DNA of 64,000 nucleotides from Niebla homalea (Eukaryota > Ascomycota > Lecanoromycetes > Lecanorales > Ramalinaceae): positions 186,001 through 250,000 of the forward strand of contig JAHGAU010000016.1 of NCBI GenBank assembly GCA_019925105.1. The letters are read 5' to 3'. The notes under the pieces are model-generated. The model had not been told where the DNA came from and searched no databases. It saw only the letters and a program-made list of their open reading frames with translations. The translations under genes and the position numbers were made by a program. Of this stretch, positions 57,401 through 64,000 are shown piece by piece. The number at the start of each line of letters is the position of its first letter. Positions within the stretch are counted from its first letter, which is position 1.

Positions 57401-60232
57401 AAAAGAGAGAATTATCTGGAAGGTTAAATAAATATACTTCCGGGCTATAATATATAATTTAGCGGTTTCTTTTTATAGTATTTAAAAGCTAATAAAATAC
57501 GGTAAAGAATAAAGTAAAAAACCTAAATTTATCCCTAAGTTTTTACCCTTAAAAAGACCAGATAATACGGTAATAAATACCTTTAATAGTAAAATTAAGG
57601 CTCTTAAAAAAACGTTTTTTCCCCCGTTACCGGAAATTAACTTAATAAATATTAATAATACGGTATATCTTAAATTAATAATAATAAATAAAATAATAAC
57701 CTAGGAAATAATAATTAAAACGATTAATAAATTAAAGAAAAATAAAGCCCCCGGACCCAATAATATATTAAATAAATTTTTATTTATAATAACGTTATTA
57801 TTTAAAGAGGTTTTTATTTATTTATTTTAAGTTTACTTTAATATAGGATATTACCTTTATAAATTTAAGGAAGTTAAAATAATTATCCTTAAGAAACCGG
57901 TTAAGTTAGATTACTTAAAAGTAAAATTATATAGACCTATAATACTCCTTTATATATTAAGGAAAACTTTAAAGATAGTAATTATGAAGATCTTAAGTAA
58001 TTATATAAAAAAGTATAAGCTATTCCCTGATTAATAAATAAAAATAAAAAAAGGATAATTAATAAAAACGGCTTTTAAAAACTTAATTAATAACGTATAT
58101 ACGGTATAAGGCTATAAAAAAAAATATATTATAAGTTTTCTTTCTTTAAATATTATAAAAGCGTTTAATAAAATAAATTATTAAAAATTATTATATAATT
58201 TATAAAAAAAGGAGGTCTTATTTTTTTTTATAAATTAAATAAAAAGTTTCTTAAGTAATTAAGCGACGTTAATTAATTTAAGATAGAAAATAAATACAAT
58301 AAAGCCTATAATAATAAAGATTCCTTAAAGGTTATTTATCTCTTTAATCTTATTCTTATTCTTTAATAATCCGTTTATTAAAGACTTAATAAAGTTAAAA
58401 TAAAAGGTTTAAATAAAAGGCTTTATTAATAATATTTACTTTTTAACTTATAATATATTTATTTATATAAATTATTTAAAGTTAAAATAAACTTATAAAG
58501 TTTACTTATAATAAGTAAAGATATATAAAGTTTAATTTACCTTATATAAATATAAGTTTATCTATATAATAAGGAGCTTAAAATTATATAATATAATAAT
58601 TATAATAAACTTAAATAATATAGTAATAAAACCGGAAGTTAATATTAAGATATTTAATTTATAAATTAATAAGAAATTAAATTAAAAGGACTATATAAAA
58701 AGGTTTAGAAAAAGATAATTTTATAGGAGAAAAGCCTTATTTATTTTATAATATTAACGTAAAAGCTATTTTATAAAAGGTTAAAATTATTTATTAAACG
58801 GTTATAAAGCCTATAATAATATATATAATAATTATTTAATATATATTTAAAGATATATTTAAATATAAGAAAAAATTTATCCGGTAATTATAAAAGGTTT
58901 AAAATTAATATTTAAGAATAATAAATAAAGTATATAAAGTAATTCCCGTCCCGGTATTAAAATCTGAGATTTTTATATTATTAATAAAGCTGGCCTTAAA
59001 TTAAATAATCGCTTAAATAAAGTTTAAAAAAAATATAAACTTAATTACATTAATAGGAAACGAACGTATTCGCCAGAATTATAAAAAGCCTTAAATAAGA
59101 AAGCATAGAGAAACGGTACTTACCCCCCCCACGGAAGTTAAATTAGAATAAGTTAAAAAAAAAATTAACCTAACTTATATTTAAGAAGTTAATATAGGAA
59201 TATATAAACTTTTATTTAAAATAAAAGCGGCGGAAAAGAAAAAAACCGTAAAGGTAAAATTAATAACGATTACTTTATAAATTATAAAAAAATAAATAAA
59301 ACGTTAACGTAAATATAAAGAATTAATCTTTTAAAGGTAACGGTATCCGGCGTTAAATAACGATAAGGTTATTAATAAGTATCTCCGGCGTTATAAGATT
59401 ATAAAGAAAACGATAACGTATTAATAATTTAATTCCGGATAAGTAAAAACGGCTTAACCTATTTCTTTTTTATTATATACGCCGGTAGCCGGATTAACGT
59501 TAATTATGAATATAAATAATAAAAATAAAACGTTATATATATATTAATTTCTTATTTATTATTTAAAGAGCTTAAACCGGGATTAATTAAAAGGGTAAAG
59601 ATTAACGATTATTATTAAATATTTATTAATAAAAAAAGTATTAAGGCGGCCGTTAAATTTATAATAATTACGGGCTTATTATTATAATTCGGCTTAATTA
59701 AGGAAATAAAAAAAGTGGTCGAAAACCTAATTAAAAAATTTCGCCGCCGACCCGGGGGTAAAAAATAACGGCGGGAAAACTATACTTAATAAAGGGCTAA
59801 AAAGGCTATAAATATTAAAATAATATAAAAAGCAATATTATATTGGTTAATAAAGTTATATAAATAAAATAATAATAATATATATATTAATAAGGATATT
59901 TAATAATATAATCGGAATTCTAAAATTTTAATATTAAATAAACCTATAAAGTAACGGAAAAGCAATAGGTTTAAAAATAACTTTTAAATAGATTCAGTCA
60001 TAATATTATAGGTTTTCTTAGAAAAAACGTATAAATAAATTCTTATTTTTAAATAACCGTAAATACTCTTAACCTTTAAAACGTAAGTGGAAACTAGGTA
60101 AATACCGGTTTTTATTCTTAACGTTATAGATATCGGGTTTTTTTACGGTTATTAATAAGGCTAAATAGCCGAGTATTAAGGAACGCCGGAATTAGCTTAG
60201 CTAGATCCGTAATATAAATCAATCAATCAATC
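54450..60232 (+). mobile_element. Full-length Tad/I-type LINE (copy 2), RIP-inactivated
   Basis: 5.78 kb, aligned end to end with copy 1 (2118-7886). ORF1 starts at ATG 54474 (MATNNGTPEVRNDTRIY); 24 bp of 5' leader are present that copy 1 lacks. Endonuclease at about 56440-57080 and reverse transcriptase at about 57720-58000 (KKNKAPGPNNI, KSYRPI-type block decayed). (TCAA)n tail at 60218-60232. A 13-bp target duplication AAATTTAAAGTAA lies at 54437-54449 and 60233-60245, within Ty3 copy D. Many stops of the TAA/TAG type; dead. The first ~45 bp after the ATG are clean, as in copy 1. Confidence 0.85.
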
Positions 60233-63200
60233 AAATTTAAAGTAAAAATATATATTAATATATTAATAATTTAACGTTAATATTAATATATTTTAAATAA
60301 AAAATAATACGGAAAAAAGTTAAGCTTCCTTTATTAAGCGTTCTATTAATTACTTTAAATTTAAGGACTTTAAGACGGATAAGGACGAAAAAAAAATATA
60401 AAAATAAAAGAGATATAATTTATTTTAACGGCGACGGTTAAAGGTTAATTTTAATTCCGGAAAATAATAACTCCGGAATATATTAAAGAGCTTTTTAACC
60501 CGTTAATATTAAGGTTAAGTTAACCTTAAAATAAAAGAAGAATAAAAGGGTAAGGTCGTTATATTTTATTTAATTTATTAATGCTTATCCGGCTTTAAAA
60601 GCATAAAAAAAAATAAAAAAAAAGGGAAAAGGCCCGTTACGTTAACGTAATAGCGTTATAGATTGTTTTTATTTTCTTTCTATATATTATAGGTATTTAA
60701 TATTTAAGTGCTTATAATTTATATATTATTAAATAATAATATAAATACGATATTATAGCCCTTAAGACGTTAATTAAACTATAATCCTTTTTAATTAATC
60801 TTTAATCGTTAACACTTTAATTTTATTTTCCTTTAACTTAATATTAATTTATTAATAAGCGCTTTTAAATACTTATAATTTATTTTTACGCTTTTATATT
60901 TACGGTATTATCGTACCCGTAAATTAATTATTATAATTATAATAAATAAATAAATATTACCGTAACGTTAATTATATTAAGCATATCGCGTTTTATTAAA
61001 TAAAATTATAATAAATCTTTAATAACTTATATAAAAAGAAAATATATTAATAAAGTAACCCGTAATATTAATTATTATATATAGTTATTAATTATAATAT
61101 AAAACTTTTAATTATTATAATATTAATTTTATATCCGTTTTTTTTTTACGTTATTTTATTATATTACTTTTATAGTTTTTATACGTTACTTAAATTACCT
61201 ATTAAAACTTATTAATTATATTTAAAGCTTAAATTAAATTATTTAACTTTATATTAAATATTCCGGGAGTTCTTAATATAATTTATAATTTCCTTAATTT
61301 CTTATTTTTCCTTATTATCGATAAATTTTAAGGGATATATTATTATTTCTGCCGTTTTATTATTAACTTAAATATAATATAACTTAAGAAAAGAAATATA
61401 AACTATAAAGTAAGTACGATAACTTATAAAGAAAAAGAAACGGTACGTTTATTATTTAATCTTATCGTTAATTTTAAAGGATTTAATAAATTAAAATATA
61501 AGTTTTTTATTTAATTATTTAAGTTTAAGGTTCTTAATATTTAATATTATTAAATCGTTAATATTATATTACTTTAATTAATATTTTTTATTATAAATTT
61601 ATTTAATCAATCTTAATATATAACGTTATCGTTCCGTTAATTTCTTATAAATATTATTTAGAATTTTAACTTTTTCTTTTATTATAAATACTTTATTTTT
61701 AATAAATTTATTTTTAAACTTAAAGTAGATTTTAGGATTATATTTATAATTAACGTAAAAAGGGCTATATTTTAAACTTAAATAATATATATTTATATAA
61801 GAATACTTAATTATAAGTAATAAATTTATTTAATTCGTTTACTTTAAGTTAACGAATATTCTTAAGTATTACTTTATTCTTTAATTTTAACGTTCCATTT
61901 ATTTATTTAAGGGTAAAATATAATATTAAGTTTATGTATTATTTTTAAATAACAATATATTAAACCTTAATAATTACTTATAAAAACTAAGTTTTTATCA
62001 GTAACGATTTTATTTAATACGTTATATTTAAGGAAAACCTCCTTAAATAGTAACTTAATTAACGTAATAACGTTTATACTTTTTATTATAAGTAAGTAGT
62101 AATATATCGTTATATAACGGTTTACGATTATTAAAATTAAATTATAAACTTATTTTTACGTTTATTAAAAGGTAAATTAATAATAAAATTTATAGTTAAC
62201 TCTTTTTAAAGTTATATTAAAGGAAAAAGTTAAATTAATTCGCCATAAGAACGATAACGGTATACCTTAATTCTTTAATATATATTATATATTTTAACGT
62301 AATCCGTTATTTAAACTTTTAAACCGTTTTAATAATATTTCCGGGTTAATAATTTATAAGTTTTATTAACGTTAAAATAACCCGTTAACTTATCGTTATA
62401 ATATTTATTAATTAATTCCTTTTAAATTATTCCGTTTTTAAGGATATATAGTTAATTATTATATTTAATAAAATTAATTAAATTAATACTTTAAACTTTA
62501 TTAAGTCGTAAACGATCTTTAACCGGCTTAATAATAACTTTTTTAATTCTATAAATAAACTTATTATTAATTTATAAATCTTTAATAAGCCATGATATTA
62601 AGATTAATTTTCTATAAGTGTTTTTAAATAATTAATATATTTCCTTCCGTAAAATAATAACTTAAATACCCTTTAATATAAATAAAGGCGTATAATTTAT
62701 AGCCACGGCCCGTCGGCGTTTTAATAAATCTTTTAATTAAAAAGTAAACTTAATCTATAACGTAAATAAAAAGGTAATATTAAAAGGTAAGATTCCCTTA
62801 TAATTTAAACGTTTTAATAATAAATTAATAAAGTTTATTTTGCCTTAACGATAAAATACTTTAAAGTTATAATTAATAAGTTTTAAGGTTTATTTAACTT
62901 AATATAAACTTAAAGTTAGTTACTTTATAAACCCTTAAAAATTATTATAATCCGTTTATACTTAAATAATTTTAACGTTTTTTTTTAAGTAATAACGTTA
63001 TTATTTAAACGTTATAATAATAATGAAAAGCTTTTAGTTATACGTTTTATAATTTTATTTAACGGGTTATATTTTCCGGGATTAATAAATTATTAAACGT
63101 TAATAACCTTCTTTAAACTATTAAGATAAAATACCGGTAATAATAAAATTAAATATATTAATTTCTATTTATACCCTTTTTTTCTAAATTAAAATAATAA

Positions 63201-64000
63201 AATAATAACATATTATTAAATATATTACGTAATTAATTAAATACCGCCGTTATCGCGTTATTTTACTTTAGTAATTTAACCTTTTTTTCCCTATTTACTA
63301 CTTTTAAATAAATTCGTTAAAATTTCGGTTATCCTTAAGTACTTATAAATAAAACGTTTATAGAAGTTAAAGAACCTTAAAAAGACCTAAATATCCCGGT
63401 AAGTCTTTAAGGTAAATTAGTCCTTAATTGCCTTAATACATTCCTAATTTATTTATATCCCCTTTATAGAAACTATAAATCGTAAAAATTTAATTTAAGT
63501 AATATTAAATTAATATTTCTTTAAATTAATATAAAGTTAAAATTAATATAATTAATTAAGGACTTATTTAATATAACGTTAATAATCTACCGGCTTTTTA
63601 TTAAAGATAAAAATATTATTAAAATAAACTATATAAGTTATATCGATAAAATTAATAAAAGCTTAATTAATATAAACTTAAAAAGTTATTAAGGTATTTA
63701 TTAATTTAAATAATATAATTAAATACTTGAAATAATTATAACGTATACGGAACGCCGTCTTTTATTTATCGCTTTACTTAATTTAAAGCCGGTAATAAGT
63801 ATTCTTAAGGTTTAACTTAATAAACCGTAAAAAGCTATTTAATTAATTAAGAGTCTTAATAATTAAAGGTAATAAATATCGATTTTTAACCATAACCGTA
63901 TTTAAACCTTAATAATTTATATAAAGATAAAGGCCGTTATGTTTTTTTAAAATAAAAAAAATAAGGGTACCTATAAGGGACGTTAAGTAATAAATTTAAC
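60233..64000 (-). mobile_element. Ty3/gypsy element (copy D), continuation
   Basis: Resumes after LINE copy 2. 60240-60700 matches the reverse complement of 34250-34700 (copy A); 62040-62460 matches the reverse complement of the copy A integrase (32410-32830). 63540-63990 corresponds to the RT region of copy C (42840-43250). Order and strand are those of a minus-strand Ty3 element that runs off the window end. It is RIP-mutated throughout, with no open frame. Confidence 0.75.

Overview
The window looks like a piece of a filamentous ascomycete (Pezizomycotina) chromosome with a two-compartment genome. Three observations support this. (1) Genes have several 45-90 bp GT..AG introns and encode typically fungal families: a SET-MYND methyltransferase, a kelch surface protein, fragments of an NLR and of a DUF3435 recombinase, and Fot1/pogo, Tad-like LINE, Ty3 and Copia elements. 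(2) About three quarters of the window is extremely AT-rich, with CpA/TpG almost erased, TpA in great excess and CpG still present. This is the footprint of repeat-induced point mutation (RIP). (3) The AT-rich blocks can be read as decayed transposons once TAA/TAG codons are read as former CAA/TGG.

Layout. 1-19,884 is a nest of RIP-mutated transposons: a minus-strand LINE interrupted by a full-length plus-strand LINE (2118-7886, 16-bp target duplication), a short non-autonomous LINE-like element, three very small LTR elements (7999-9577, 15775-17823, 18616-19782) and related solo LTRs, several with perfect 5-bp target duplications. 19,885-31,640 is the GC-balanced island with the genes: an AT-hook-like ORF, a two-exon unknown gene, a truncated kelch gene abutting an NLR fragment, an apparently intact SET-MYND gene, a LINE RNase H relic, a broken DUF3435 (Starship captain-type) tyrosine recombinase, and an intact three-exon gene combining a HeLo-like helical N-terminus with Tudor/Agenet-like modules. 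31,640-35,150 is a Ty3 relic carrying a 514-bp MITE; the change from normal to RIP-mutated sequence lies inside its integrase.

35,150-37,351 and 50,625-52,964 were one continuous stretch before a Copia element inserted at a CTAGA target. The Copia (37352-50624) was itself split by a complete Ty3 element (37899-45566). The stretch ends in a decayed pogo-type transposase. From 52,965 to the window end is another Ty3 element, minus strand, split by a second full-length LINE (54450-60232, 13-bp target duplication).

Only two genes look intact over their full length (SET-MYND at 23835-25368 and the HeLo-like/Tudor-like gene at 29056-31563); the others are small, partial or broken. The main signals for follow-up are the captain relic beside immunity-type gene fragments, the HeLo-like/Tudor-like protein, the small LTR family, and the outward-fading RIP gradients that leave complementary clean halves in LTR pairs. 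No tRNA, rRNA or CRISPR array was recognised.
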